DNA of 64,000 bases, from positions 5,890,001 to 5,954,000 of the forward strand of contig JAETXT010000002.1 of assembly GCA_019188255.1 (NCBI GenBank), given 5' to 3'. The number at the start of each line of letters is the position of its first letter. The first letter of the stretch is position 1. A model generated the notes under the pieces. That model had not been told where the DNA came from, searched no databases, and saw only the letters and a list, made by a program, of their open reading frames with translations. Below are positions 10,881 through 23,146 of this stretch, piece after piece. Origin of the DNA: Verticillium longisporum. Lineage: Eukaryota > Ascomycota > Sordariomycetes > Glomerellales > Plectosphaerellaceae. The position numbers were made by a program, and so were the translations under genes.

Positions 10881-13330
10881 GTTATTATATTATAAAGGAA
10901 GATATTAAGGAAATATATACTATTCTCCCTTAGCTAAATAATATTCTAAAGAGATTAACCTATTTAGCTATTATCGAGTAATAGCTATAACCTATTACTT
11001 ATAGCTTTAAAGACTTTATATCTAACCCGCTCTTTATTCCTTATATCGAGAATATTTACCCTTAGATAGCTTAGTTCTATAACCCCTATAATTAGACTTT
11101 TATTAAAATTATTATATATAATAACTTTATTAATATTAACCTTATACCCGAGATCCTTAAATATAGTATTATTAAATAATCGCTAAATATTACCCTTAGC
11201 TAGTTAATACCTAGAATGGCTAATATTATAAATAGCTATTATATTTATAATAATAATAATTATATTATTATTATTACTTTAATACTTATTATTACTTATA
11301 ACGTTAATTATAGTAATTTTATTATTAATATTAAGAAGCTAGTTATCGCCCTATATATTATCTTCGTAAGCTATTACGATATTAATATTAATTAGATAAT
11401 TACTAAAGAGTTCGCTATTAACGTTAACTAGATCGAGGGTAGCCTTAAGATTACTCTAAAGGCTATTAAAGTTATAATAACCCCCGCCTCTAAACCGCTT
11501 ATAATTATTAATTAATAAATAGAGGTAATAGAGAGCGCTATTAGATATAATACCTCTAAGACTAACCCCTTTAACGTAGATCGTGAATATATTACTCGCT
11601 ATTTCTTTACTACCCCCGCTAATATATCCGAAACCCCTAGGAAGCGCTATTATATTATTATTATTAATAATAATACTAAAGACCTAGCTATTATTATTAT
11701 CGATAAGTTTAATACTATTATAAGAACTTCTATATTAAGTATTATAATTAATATCGATATTTAGCCTATCTATAATAAGAAATATTAGACCTTTAATAAT
11801 TATTACTTTATTATTATTAATTAAAGCAATAAAACCTTTATTACCCTAATTACGATTATTAAGCTTATAATTAAATTTATTATTAATAAGATTATTAATA
11901 TTATAAATATATCTAGCCTCTTAATAATTACTATCTATTATATCTTAATATTTATCGATTATTTATAGATTATTATTAATATTATTAAGATTATTAATAA
12001 ATATATAGCTATTATAATAATTAAGATCCACTTATACTTAGAGGATAGCGCTAAAGCTTTATTAAAGGAGTATATTTATCGCTTAGCTAATATTATTTAG
12101 TACCTTAAATCCTATAACGTCGAGCTCGTCTTTATATATATCTATATTATTAAATAAGAAATAGATAATAATATTATAGCTATTAATAATATAATCTATC
12201 TTAATAGTAATAAACCTAATAATTAAGGAGTATTTAATTATAAAAGCTATTAAGCTATTAATATTATTTAATAAAATAAACCTATTTAAATATTAATACC
12301 TACGATAACCGATATAATATATATTTATTATCGCTATAATATAGCTATTATTATTATAATTATTAATAGAGATTATAGAAAGTATTATAAAAGTAAAGGG
12401 GAATAAATAAGATAATAATTATAGTAATCTTCTAGGATATTATATATAAGTTATATAATATAGCTAATATATTTAAGAATCCTATAAATAATTACTTCCT
12501 ACCCCTTCTATATCCTAGTAATTTATATATTATCCTTATTATACTTTACTTTCCTTATTAATTAAGCTAATACCCTTATACCCGTTTCCTTTTATATCTT
12601 TATATACTTCCTTATATACCCTCTTCCCCTATCCTAGCTAGCGTTTCCTTTATCTAAGATTTTACCGCGGACCTCTATAGCCTAGCCGCTATAAAGCTAA
12701 TAGTCCGATAATCCCTATAGGACTACTATAATTATAATAGAGCTTACGAAGACGTAATAGCTTTTATAGTAGGGCATTTATTATAAGTATAGTAGATAGG
12801 TAATTAGGTAGATCCTATTATATAACCGTAAGTTAATAATTATAGGAAGGTAATCCCTATTAGTAATTATAGGACTATAATCACTATTAGATAATTATAG
12901 TATAGTAATTATAGAACTATAATAACTAGCCTTTATAAATCCTAGTTATATAATTAAGGATTATAATATATATAGAGAACCCCTATATCCTCCCTTAATA
13001 GGGAGGGATATCTTAATATAATACTATTATTCGAGTACTTAAGATCTAAGATTATCGGTCCCTATAACTATAACTATATTATGCTTAAACCCTCTAATAC
13101 TATTTCTTAGAGATCTATAATATTAATATATTTATATTTATTTATATATTCTTTAATAATATTTATAATTAATATCCTATTTTATTCGAGAAATATATAA
13201 TAATAAAGGTCTATAATTAATATAATATTATAATTAATATTACTTATAAAGTTAATAATTAAGAATCTATTTTTAATTCTATAATTATTATATAGAGTAT
13301 TAATAATCGAAGCTAGAAAAAGGGTAATTC
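10881..13330. repeat. AT-rich RIP-degraded repeat DNA, unassigned
   Basis: There is no open frame and no protein motif I can name. Base composition and TA-rich dinucleotides match the flanking retroelement relics. Since 13331-14970 is copia-like on the + strand, part of this may be the gag and LTR of the same copia element. I see no direct proof. Confidence 0.5.
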
Positions 13331-14970
13331 TATATTTATTATTACTTTAAATATTAATAAGAAATATCCTATTTACTTTAACTATTTTAAGGAAAGTAAA
13401 GAACTATTTAATTATATCCCCTCTACTTATTTCTTTATTAAGAAAAATATACTATTAAAGTAATCTAACGAGGTCTATAATAAAGCTATTAAGGCTACTA
13501 AGGCTTATTACTATAATACCTCTTACTAAAGCTCTTCTAATAATATTAATAAATAAAATATTATTACTTCCTCTAATATTACTTATTAAGACTCTATTAC
13601 TTATTTAGTAATATCTTATAATACCTCTTTAATAGCTAAGATTTATAGCTAAGATATAATTATCCTCGATTTAGGTAATAACGTTAATATATTTAATAAC
13701 CTCGCTTAATTCTTTATATATATTAAGAATACTTTACTTCCTAAGATTAATATAATTAATAATTAAGCTATTAAGCCCCTTAATATTAGGAGTATATTCT
13801 TCTAAGTCTAGGACCCTATAGATCCTATTAAAGCTATCGACTAAATTATTTATATTATTAGATATCTCCTTAAAAGCCCTATAAACTTACTATTACTAAG
13901 CCTTCTAAGTTATTTAAGGATTAAATACGATTTCTATATTAAATCTATAATATATATTATTAATATTATTTAATTAGCGAGAACTATTTAGGAATAGGGT
14001 ATTATAGTAATATTAATTCTTACTTTTATTAACTTTCCTATTAAGATTATTTATAATATAATTATTATTATAATAAAGTCTAAGAAAGTAATTCCTTTCT
14101 ATATTATATATAAATACTTTCTTTATATTAGGAAATAGTATATTATTAATATTTATATAAAAGTAAATATCCTCTTTAATTATTAGGAAGTATATAATTT
14201 TAATTTTAAGGCCTATTACTTAGCTAAGAGTACTAAGGTCGTAAATCGCTCTATTACTTATCTATCCTTAGCCCTTAATTATAAGGTCTTTATAGATCTT
14301 ATCAACTATAAGCCCTCGAGTCTTAAGGATAGCTTTTATTACGCCCTATATATTATTAATCGCTATAATAGCTTCTATTAGATCTACTTTATAAAGACTA
14401 AGATTAAATAAGAGATTTATTTCTATATTAAAAGGTTTATTTATTATTTTAAAGCTTCTATTAGCCTCCTTATTATCTCTATTATTTACGATAGAAGTAG
14501 CGAATTCGATAACCTTAATATTAAGATAATATTAGCTAAGGAGGGCGCCTTATTCTATCTATCTATACTTAATACCTTATCTTAGAATAGCTTCGTAGAA
14601 TACGCTAATTATAGTATTTTAGAAGCTACGTATATTATTATTATTATAATAGGACTACCTATTAATCTATAGCTTTATATTACTAAGATTATAATAGAAA
14701 TTATTAACCTACTATTTATCTTATCGAACCCTTATAATAAGGCTCCTTAGGAGCATTTTACTAGCTTCCTCGGCCTTCTTAAGGAATAGTAGATACCCTT
14801 TATTTAATATTTACGTATATATAGCTATATTACCTATATATATAAGAAGGGTATTCTCCGCCCCCTATATACTAATAAGATAGAAATATAAGCCTAGAAG
14901 GGCTTCCTTATAAGATTCGATAATCCTTATAATTATATCATTGCAGAAGCCAACAGCCTCGAGTTCATAG
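13331..14970 (+). mobile_element. RIP-degraded Ty1/copia fragment (protease and integrase)
   Basis: Conceptual + strand translation shows a protease-like ILDLGNNVNIFNN near 13660, where the intact form would carry D-S-G. An integrase core follows, with YALYIINRYN near 14350 and SSEFDNLNIK near 14500. Then comes FVEYANYS near 14590 and the typical copia block YLRIYSY..YKKGILRPLYTNK near 14810-14890. Stops are frequent and base composition is AT-rich. The relic ends near 14970, where GC-normal single-copy DNA begins. No RT region follows, so the element is truncated there. Confidence 0.8.
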
Positions 14971-15263
14971 AATGATGAGTGTGCCACTGCATTGTACTGT
15001 GACAAGCTCATTCATCGCCCCTATTCCTGCGACAAGATTCTTCCAGTTTCTCCAAGACGCCCAGATGCCACTCAAACTCCCTGACACTTCCACTGAACCG
15101 ACGCAGATTCCGCCCACCGACAACAATGGCACGCTCAATCTCTGCCGGCAGAATATCGCAAAACACAGGACACATCGTCGCCACTCTCAAGATGATAACC
15201 ATCGCGAACGTCCTGCGCAGTCAGCATCGCAGATCAAGGCTACAAGAAGGATACAGACAACAC

Positions 15264-16850
15264 TTACACCATGCCCGCGGCGGAGGGCCCCGTCACGCTG
15301 TTGGTGGGATCCACGTCAAAGACATGGATGAACACCTGGCACCCGAGCAGACACAGTCGGCACCGCTCCAGCACGGCCTCGCGGCACGGATGCGTCGCAA
15401 AGTAACCGACGTTGAGGAGGACGTACTCGATGAACGGGCGGTGGATGATGTACTGCCCCGCATCGTAGCGCCCCTCGAGCCGCAGCACGTTCCGCGGGTT
15501 GTTGCCCAGCTCCTCGACGGACGGGAAGCCCGGGGTGGCGGGCGACCCCGTGGGCTTGCGCGGCCTGCTGGTGAGGAGGAAGCCGGGGAGGGTCCGGTAG
15601 ATGGCGCCGTGGAAGGACCAGAGGTCCTCCGTGATGCGGAGGAGCCAGTTGGCGTAGTTGGCGCGCGTCGTGCGACACTGGTCCTTGCGGTTGTAGACGA
15701 CGCTGTTGACGCTGTTGATGAAGCGGCGGATGGCGGCGTTGGTGCTGATCTGGAAGGCGACGAGCGCCTCGGTGCGGTCGAGGGATGACGAGGCGGGGCT
15801 CGTGGCCGTCGCGGCGCGGGGGGAGAGTTGCTGGGCTGTGGAGGAACTGCAGGGTCGGCGGGCGCGAGACGGGCCACAGACATCTATATTGACTTCGTCA
15901 GAGTATGTCTGGATGACTTCGCGGTAGTATTCCATAACACCAGAAGAAGCGAGTTCCTGTTTGTTGAAGAGCCTCCAGGATTCCGGCGGGCACAGGCTCG
16001 GCGCTGCATGCGCGTCCTGGGTGAAGAAGATGTCTGTAGCTTCTTGTCAGGGGGCCCTGCGGGCTCCCCTGCGGAGTCACCAAGCAGGGGGTCGGTCAGG
16101 GGCTAAGGGCTACGAGAAACGTATATATAGGCTGCGGAGCGCCCTCCAAGCTGCGGAGGGCCGGAATTCAGATGCATTCCGACCCCCTACCTATCTCCTA
16201 TCTGCTACGGACCACGTATGGAAGACCTCTTCACTCTACTCTAAACAGCGCTCTAACACTTCTGTCGATTGCATATCACCTGAGGTCGGCTTTGGTGGTG
16301 GAGCTAATGTGTCTGAGTCAGTAGCTGCTGGACGATGGGCCATTCCAAAACGTGATTCGCGTTGGCGGTATGTGACAGTGGGCTAGGAATCTGCTGATCA
16401 GTTTCTGGAACATTTGTGCTCATGGCATCGCCGAGGTGATCTCCGGGCTGAGAGGAAGAGGTTGCTCCTCCGAGCTGTTCAGTAGAGTCTGGCTGAACGG
16501 GCGGCTGTGGAGGATGTGGGGATGTTGTCGCAGGTTAATCGAAGACTGGGGAGGAGAAGAACCGATCTTCGGGCATTTGAATACGCTCCAGCATGATTCG
16601 AGTATTGTGATCGATGCGTAGCTGGTTCGAATCCTTGTACACACAGTCAACGTTCTGAGCCATGCATAGACTACATTTTGGTTTCGCCGCATCGCACCGC
16701 GTCTTGCGGGCTCGGCAGTTGGTGCATGCTTGCCAGACGCGGCGCCGATTCGGGAAGTAATGTGCGGTCGAGCATGAGGATGATGTTGGCGGAAGGTTGC
16801 TTGTGTCCTTGGCCGTCTTGGGTCGTGGAGTCGTGAGTAACAGCAAGGAC
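15264..16850 (-). CDS. Zn2Cys6 transcription factor, probably broken
   Basis: The DNA-binding domain is clear near 16610-16790: WQACTNCRARKTRCD, then PKCSLCMAQNVDC, giving C-x2-C-x6-C-x6-C-x2-C-x6-C. The frame meets TAA at 16535-16537 and continues open for 76 codons (including LEWPIVQQLL) to TAG at 16304-16306. The last exon, starting near 16043 after a ctacag acceptor, encodes a regulator-like C-terminal part that ends at 15264 (MEYYREVIQTYSDEV, then a PFIEYVLLN region). Both stops could come from CAA and CAG by CA-to-TA change. The short interval 16495-16536 could instead be a 42-nt intron. The start codon and the splice joining the middle to the last exon are unresolved. The neighbouring repeats are heavily RIP-mutated. 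Confidence 0.6.
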
Positions 16851-17046
16851 TCGGTGTGAGGGGTGGGACTTGGTGGGACGTTGGATTAAGATGTGCACTT
16901 GATCCACTAAACCCGGCCCCACTCGGCCCTCGATACTTCGGCACGGGTCGGCGGCTCGGGCACGGGTCGGCGGCTCGGCCATGGACGCGAGAGTAATCAT
17001 TTGCTTGAAGATACCTATCTACCGTCCAAGTAGCCAGTACGTTGCC

Positions 17047-18235
17047 TCACGCATTAGATTGCCCAATCTGCAGGAAAACAACCATGACCGCCAAATAACT
17101 GAGGGAGACCTTGATTAGCCAATATGCCTGGTGACCAGTATCGGGGTCAGTACTCACCCCGCTGTTGCTGCCAAGTTGGTCAATGCCGACCCGATCGCTG
17201 CAACAGCCAGAAATACGAACCAGGTCAAAGAAAAGCATGTGATGACAATCAGCTTCGTTTGCCCACTGTCCAAAGTGTGCATGATCCACATTGGTGCGAG
17301 AAACATAGCAATCGTGACTAGAAGAGAAGCAAAGAGCGCGAGCCTGTCGATTCCCTCGTCGCTGTACCGATAATACGTCGACGTTTCTTGGCAACCGAGG
17401 TCCTCTGCCGGTTCCTTCTTGAAGAAACGTAGTCTCGTTCCTACTCCTGACGGATAAATGATTTTGTGTTCAAAGAACCGCCGCATCACAGACTTTTCTT
17501 CACGAAGCCCTATCAAATCATTGTGCTTTATAAAGCCCTGCTCATCTTCCACGACTGCCCCCTTGTTGTTATAGAACCAATTCTCGATACTCTCTCTGGT
17601 CCATTGGGGCGCTTTCGTCTTCGAGTGAAGCGTGTAGTAGCGCAAGAGCAACTTGTCTAGACCTCTGATTAGCTGCAAGGTCTGCCAAGGTTCTGCATGG
17701 TGCTTACCGTATATCATGAGCCTTGAAGTCATCTTCTCCGTCAGCTCTTTGCGTACAGCTACTTCGTCACGAAAGGTGCCGTTGTTGATGTGTCTTGGTA
17801 CAGCATTGACGCCGTACCTTTTTTGATTCGAAGCCTCTTCTTCCGGGGTGAATCCTCCTGGCGGAACTTCGACGATTACTGATGGGCACCTGCCCACTAG
17901 CATAACATTCTGTGAGCTGAATCTGGCATTCATATTGTCGAGCTTTTCTTCATAGCTTGCTAACTCATCTTGGAGGCTAAGAAGGCATAACGTGTGTAGC
18001 TTGTCAAACCGTCTGACTGCAAAAAACTCGGGGATCTGATGCTAGAAACGAAACCAGGCCGTTTTTTCCGACGAACTTCCTGCTCGGGTTACCAAATCCA
18101 TTCTTTCAGGATATCAGGGAATCTGAGGGTGTGTACTTACCACATCCTATCCTTAATATCATGGTCGCTCGGGCTCCCGGAGCTCCTGGCATTCTTTTCC
18201 GCGTCGGCCGTTGCGCCTCCTAGGCGCTGAGACAT
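17047..18235 (-). CDS. DUF6594 family membrane protein, one-base frameshift
   Basis: The start ATG is at 18233-18235 (MSQRLGGATADAEK). Exons: 18235-18141, 18079-17158, 17098-17047. Introns of 61 bp (18080-18140) and 59 bp (17099-17157) have GTAAGT/CAG and GTGAGT/CAG ends. The protein, about 355 residues, shows the DUF6594 pattern. There is an N-terminal LASDP..EFFAVRRFDKLH block, then LQDELASYEEKL, and a C-terminal trio of hydrophobic segments (LALFASLLVTIAMFLAPMW, LIVITCFSLTWFVFLAV, AATAGYLAVMVVFLQI). The function of this fungal family is unknown to me. The frame is lost between LASDP and EFFAV at a four-base run, 18030-18033. The exon sum is 3n+1, so one base is in excess. This is either a consensus error or a recent pseudogene. 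Confidence 0.75.
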
Positions 18236-19600
18236 ATGCCGAGGATACTATGGCGGCTTAAGGTCTGGGAGGGCACTTACGACGAGTTCTGGCGCTGGAT
18301 GTGTTGGTGGCGGCTGTAGGAGGAGTCTCATATGATGAGAGGAGGGCCTAGGTATATAAAAGACTGCCAAGGCTGACGTGGCAGCTGACATTGACCAGGT
18401 CCTAGCCTGCCGCATGCTGGGTAAAAGATCGGTGAGGAGCCTTTCAGCCTGTTCCGACCAATGAGTTACAACATTTACAATCATCATCGGTGATGTCAGC
18501 CTGGTTTTCTATTAGCCGAGAATCAGACACAATTTGCAGTTTCGAGGAAATTTCAATTACGAAGATCTTTCATTGGTCTTTACCCTCTCTTTTTCATGAT
18601 CAACGAATACTTTTGTGTGGCCTTGGTGCCATGTGACGCTACGACCATCGGGCAATCCGACAAGGCTCGGCGGCATGAATCGTGTCGCACATGGGCGGCT
18701 GGTGCCCGAGCCATGTGAAGCCATTGATGATAGAACCCGAACCCCAGCCATAAGTCGATACCCAGTTTGCTTTGTGTTTAAAGCAATGATGCTTCTTCCG
18801 CGATTCTAATTACCCCTCTGGCGAAGCTGGCAGCTACTAAACGTTCAAGCACCCGACGCCCCTTCGGGCCACTACATAAACGTCGCCAAACGGAATCCGG
18901 CGTTTCGACCGATGCCGAAGTGTGAAATTTTAGCAGAGGGTCCTGCAAATGAGGCCGGGCGCGTAGAAAAGGTCAAAATTCCTCCCAAGGAACCTCAACC
19001 ACCGCCCCAAAACAATGCAGGTCGTCTCTGAGACGTAGAAGGAAGACTCGAGGGGCCACAGTGGCAGTCCGAAGTCGTACGTTCCAAAGACTAAAAATTG
19101 CAGAAGGGGAAAGATTGACGAGTTGCGCAGGCTGCGGGTCCACCGCTGCAAGCCATTCCGTCCCACAAGGCAGACGAAGCCTCACTGTTCAGTTGGTACA
19201 ACCTGAGCAGCCAATGAAAACGGCCTCCGAGAGAGATGTCTGATACGCCCGGAGTTGCGTGGGAAGATACTACGGAGTACATTTCTATGTGAGGAGAGAA
19301 TCAGCTGCAGGCTTTCGGTCACGTCAAGACACACGAGTGGTGGAAACAAGTGATACCAAAGTTACGTCTCAGATCCGAGGGCCTATGGAATGACAAGCTG
19401 GTGGGGCAGGCAGGGCGTTGGCGGCAGACAAACCGGCAGAGGAACGTTTCATTTCTTGGGATCAATGGATTTCTCCGGAGTCACGGGTGCTCGGAACAAC
19501 TTGACGAATGGTCTAGCTTTGTATGAGGGTTTGAAAACGGCGCATACGCTACAGCACAATATGGCATGAATTTCCTGGTTCCGTCATCTCCCAGAGACGC
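18236..19600. other. Intergenic, no gene seen
   Basis: Only short overlapping frames on both strands without recognisable motifs. It contains the upstream region of the DUF6594 gene and the 3' flank of the GH5 gene. Confidence 0.6.
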
Positions 19601-21793
19601 TTAACACTCGTCCGTCGGGTCGAGCGTGTAGGTGACCGAGTTGCCCGCCACACGGGGGTAGAACTCAAAGGTGAACTTGACGGCCTTGTTCAGCTCGAGC
19701 ACGGCGGCGATTGCCGACGCGCGCAGGATCACATTGCTGCCCTCCCAGAAGTAGTGGTTGTTGAACGTCTGTGTCACTTATTAGCAAACAAGCTCGTATG
19801 CCGGGCGTTTCGGAACTTACCAGGCGGCCACGTTGCAGAGGTCCGAGCCACTGAGTCCAGTCATCGAACAGGATGGTGCCGTCGGTAGCCTCAGCACGCA
19901 CAGCGGCAAGCACGGGCACGCCCTTCCACTGGATGGGGATCTGGAGGTCCTGGCCGGGTGTGGCATCGGGCACGGTGTCGAGGACAAGGGTGTCCCACTG
20001 GGCAACCTCAATGTTGGAGTGGGCGCGGGCCGAGAAGGCCAAAGTAAGGTTGGCCTTGCTGCCAGGAGTCACGTTGGGGCCGAGATAGTCAGAAAGGAAG
20101 CCGGCCTTGAAGGTGATGGCATTGGAGGACACGGTGTAATCGGAACCCGCCGACAAGGCGTGACCAGTCTGGGTTGTGATACCAGTCAGGGTGTTACCGT
20201 TGAAGAGCCAGGGAAGCACTTGGTCAGCCACAGCGTTGCCGACCTTGTTCCAGAGGTAGGCAGACGACGACTGAGTCGACGCGCCGGCATCTTCCGTGCT
20301 GTCGGGAAGGGAGCTGCGCTCGCCAGCAACGGCAGCCTCAATGAGAGCGATGGAGACGGGATCGCGCCAGACGCCAGTGTTCCGGTCGAGATGATCCAGA
20401 CCATTGTCCCAGATGATGAGAGCAACGCCAAGATCGGTAGCAATGCGGGCGAGATGATCAGTCCACTTCCAGCGTGCGGCAGGCTCCGTGTTGAGGGGGC
20501 TGGCGTCGAACTCGCCGAGGACGAGGGGCACGTTGGAGAAGTTGCCGCGAACAGCCTGGAAGTCGGCGGTCAGAGCAGCGCGGTCAGCGGCAGAGCCCCA
20601 GATGGTCTTGCCCCAGGCACTGAAGATGAAGTCGTAGGGCGAGTAGTAGTGGAACTGAAGGGCCCAAGGGTTCTGAATGTTGGCGGGGGCCTTGAACCAC
20701 TGAGTCGTCTTGATAGGGTCGCTGACACCGCCGGCCAGCTGGAGAACACGCTTGGCGTTGTGACCGCCGGCCTCGTTGACGGCACTGACGAAAAGCTCGT
20801 TGAACTTGTTGACGTTGGCGCCATCGACTGCATTGTCGGCAGGGGGCTCGTTAATGGATTCAAACGAAACACGAGAGCTCTTGCAAGCGAGTTTCTTAGC
20901 GATTTGCACCCAGACGGCGCGGAAACGCTGCTGGATAACAGCGAGGTCGCCACTGCGCACGTCGGCCCACTCCCACGAGTCTTCAGTCTGTCAGCGGAAG
21001 CCAGCGAGATGGCGGTGAGCAAGCCACCAAGCCACCAGGAAGAATCAATTCAGAGACGTACCGTGGTGCACGTTGGTGATAACATAAAGGTTGCGAGCCA
21101 GAGCTTGATCAATGACATCCGAGACGCGCTGCAGCCACACGGGGTCGACAGTCCAGTTGGGCGCGCCACTGGTGAGGTGGGCGGTGTAGGTGACCGGAAT
21201 ACGGACACTCTTGAAGCCGGCGTCAACGATATGGTCAAAGGTGCCGTCATCAACGGGCGGATTGTTCCAGGAACCCTCGTTAGGGATGGCATCGAGCGTG
21301 TTGCCCAAGTTCCAGCCGAGGCTGATGGCATCGACGTAATCGGCGGCCGAGATGGACGTGAACGCACTGGAGCAGCTACCTGCGGACGTTGTCGTCGCAG
21401 GGGGAGGCGCCGAAGACGTAGTTGTTGAAACCCTGGTGGTGACCGCAGAGGTGGTGCCCGCAGAGGTGGTGGCAGGCCTAGAAGTGGTTGACGTGGTGGC
21501 AGGTCTGGTGCTGGTCGTCGTGCCAGGAGGAGCCGGGGCCGTGGTAGTTGTGCCCGGGGGGGCTTGACCGGGAATGCACTGAGAGTACCCTGATCATGTT
21601 AGCCATCTGCGGTTTGAGGCCATTCGCTTGGATGATTTCACTTACACTCGTGGTACGCATTGCAATAGTAGCCAGAGACGCAGGTCGTAAGGCCAGTCCA
21701 GCCGTTACCACCACACTGGCCATACGCCGTCTGCTGGGCCAGAGCCTGGTTAGAGAGCGCCAGGAGCGCGGCGAAACCGATTTGCGACTTCAT
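19601..21793 (-). CDS. Secreted GH5 endo-beta-glucanase with CBM1
   Basis: Four exons: 21793-21646, 21589-21062, 20980-19821, 19768-19601. Introns are 56, 81 and 52 bp, and the protein has 667 residues. Residues 1-19 form a signal peptide. Residues 23-57 are a CBM1 cellulose-binding module ([15 protein letters not shown], then WYSQCIPG). A Thr/Pro/Ser linker follows to about residue 105. The GH5 catalytic domain has [10 protein letters not shown] near 142, NVHH, the acid/base E270 in SINEPP and the nucleophile E382 in VLGEFDAS. This pattern resembles subfamily 4. The C-terminal 200 residues look like a CBM_X2/Ig-like beta module. It should cleave beta-1,4-glucan in plant cell walls outside the cell. 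The subfamily is an inference. Confidence 0.9.
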
Positions 21794-23146
21794 GATGGCG
21801 ACAGTCGAGAGAATGACGTGAAGCGTGAGTGGCCAGCAAAGGTGAACAGCAGCATTCGGTCAATAAATGGCATCGTCGACATGGCCGCAATGCAGCCCGA
21901 CAAGCCGTTCGGGTGGCTTGCGCCGGAACCAAAACGGCAGTTTGAGGTGCCTCATGGACGCCCACGATGTCGCCTTCAGTGTTGGTGGCGAGCATTAATT
22001 GGCATCGTTGTGGTGGTCGCTGCGGCTTCCTCCGAGGTCCGCAATAAGGCTAGGCCGGAAGGTCTTGGCCGCGAAGACCGCCCAAACGGCCACTTTATTT
22101 CATCGACACCCTTCGCCAAGGCATGCAAACGAAATGCATGCGGGGAAACCAAGATTGCAACGACATGGCGGAATGAGGTGTTTCCCTCAAGGGCGGGAAA
22201 TCTGTGTGGTATCGCTGGTTCCATCACGCCTGATCTCGTACGACCCCCCTTGACGACTTCACGTGGTCGCCCAGGCACCGTACTTGGTCGGATGGTGCAG
22301 ACCGATGCCAGAGTGCAACACAATCAACTTGTCAAAGAAATGCAAGGTCCTTCAAGCTCTTGGCTCCGTAGGTCGAGGGGTCTCTGATCGGCGCTCGAGC
22401 TCCGTTGATCAATCGGCAACAGCCCCGGATCGACAGGGACGACAAGGCGGGCGAGTCTGCTCCGACGATCCCTTTAACACTGTTGCCTCTGCACTCCCCC
22501 CGGCGTCGCCATGAGGACCAGGTGTTGCGCGAGATTGTGTGCCGCGGAGTTAAGGTCCTATCATTGCCAAGCACCTGAACAGGAACTACCCGCAGACTCG
22601 AGACTGTAAGCAGCAGGAGTACCATGAGCACAATACGAAAATGCTAACACGGGGGAGGGTCAAGTATGGTAAGATTGTAGTAATGTTGTACAAGCGTCGC
22701 TGCGGCATCCTCGGATCTCCTAGAAGGCCGAATAGGGTTTGCGCATCGTCGGATATTTCGGTGTCGCCCTAGTCTCGGATTCCGTAGTGGAATAGCCTCC
22801 CGAGTCCCCAAGTGTCTCGCGGCATACTTGCCGTAGTTTGAGAGCGTCCGACGGCGCTGTGCATGCTCCTGCTTTGTACACCTCCCCAGAGGTAGGTCGT
22901 CTTATGCATAAGGTATTATGACACATGTGAGGCGGACATAGTCATCGCGGCTCGGCTGCTTCCCAACATCGGCATTTTTCCAGCGCATGAAGGGGTGTAG
23001 AGTTCGTTTGTTTGTTCGTTCGTTCGAATGCGAAGCCGAGAAGCCCGGGATTCATTTCGATCGCATCCTGGAGTGGGGTGTTTCGACCTGTTCGGTTCCT
23101 GTTCGCTTGGTCGCCTGGTCCAGTCATTCTTCCGCAGGCCATTCAA
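21794..23146. other. Intergenic, no gene seen
   Basis: This is the upstream region of the GH5 gene and the 3' flank of the next minus-strand gene. Frames up to 279 codons here are antisense or non-coding in character and carry no motifs. Confidence 0.6.

Noticed and set aside
1..14970. Mitochondrial insertion or centromere core
   Set aside because: The AT-rich DNA aligns with gypsy and copia domains, and the base changes follow the RIP pattern, so a repeat origin explains it.
19833..21428. 531-codon + strand frame over the GH5 gene
   Set aside because: It is the antisense shadow of the minus-strand GH5 exons, which have signal peptide, CBM1, catalytic residues and consistent splice sites.
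22332..22631. 99-codon minus-strand frame with a hydrophobic start
   Set aside because: The start resembles a signal peptide only superficially, and the remainder is low-complexity with no homologous pattern.
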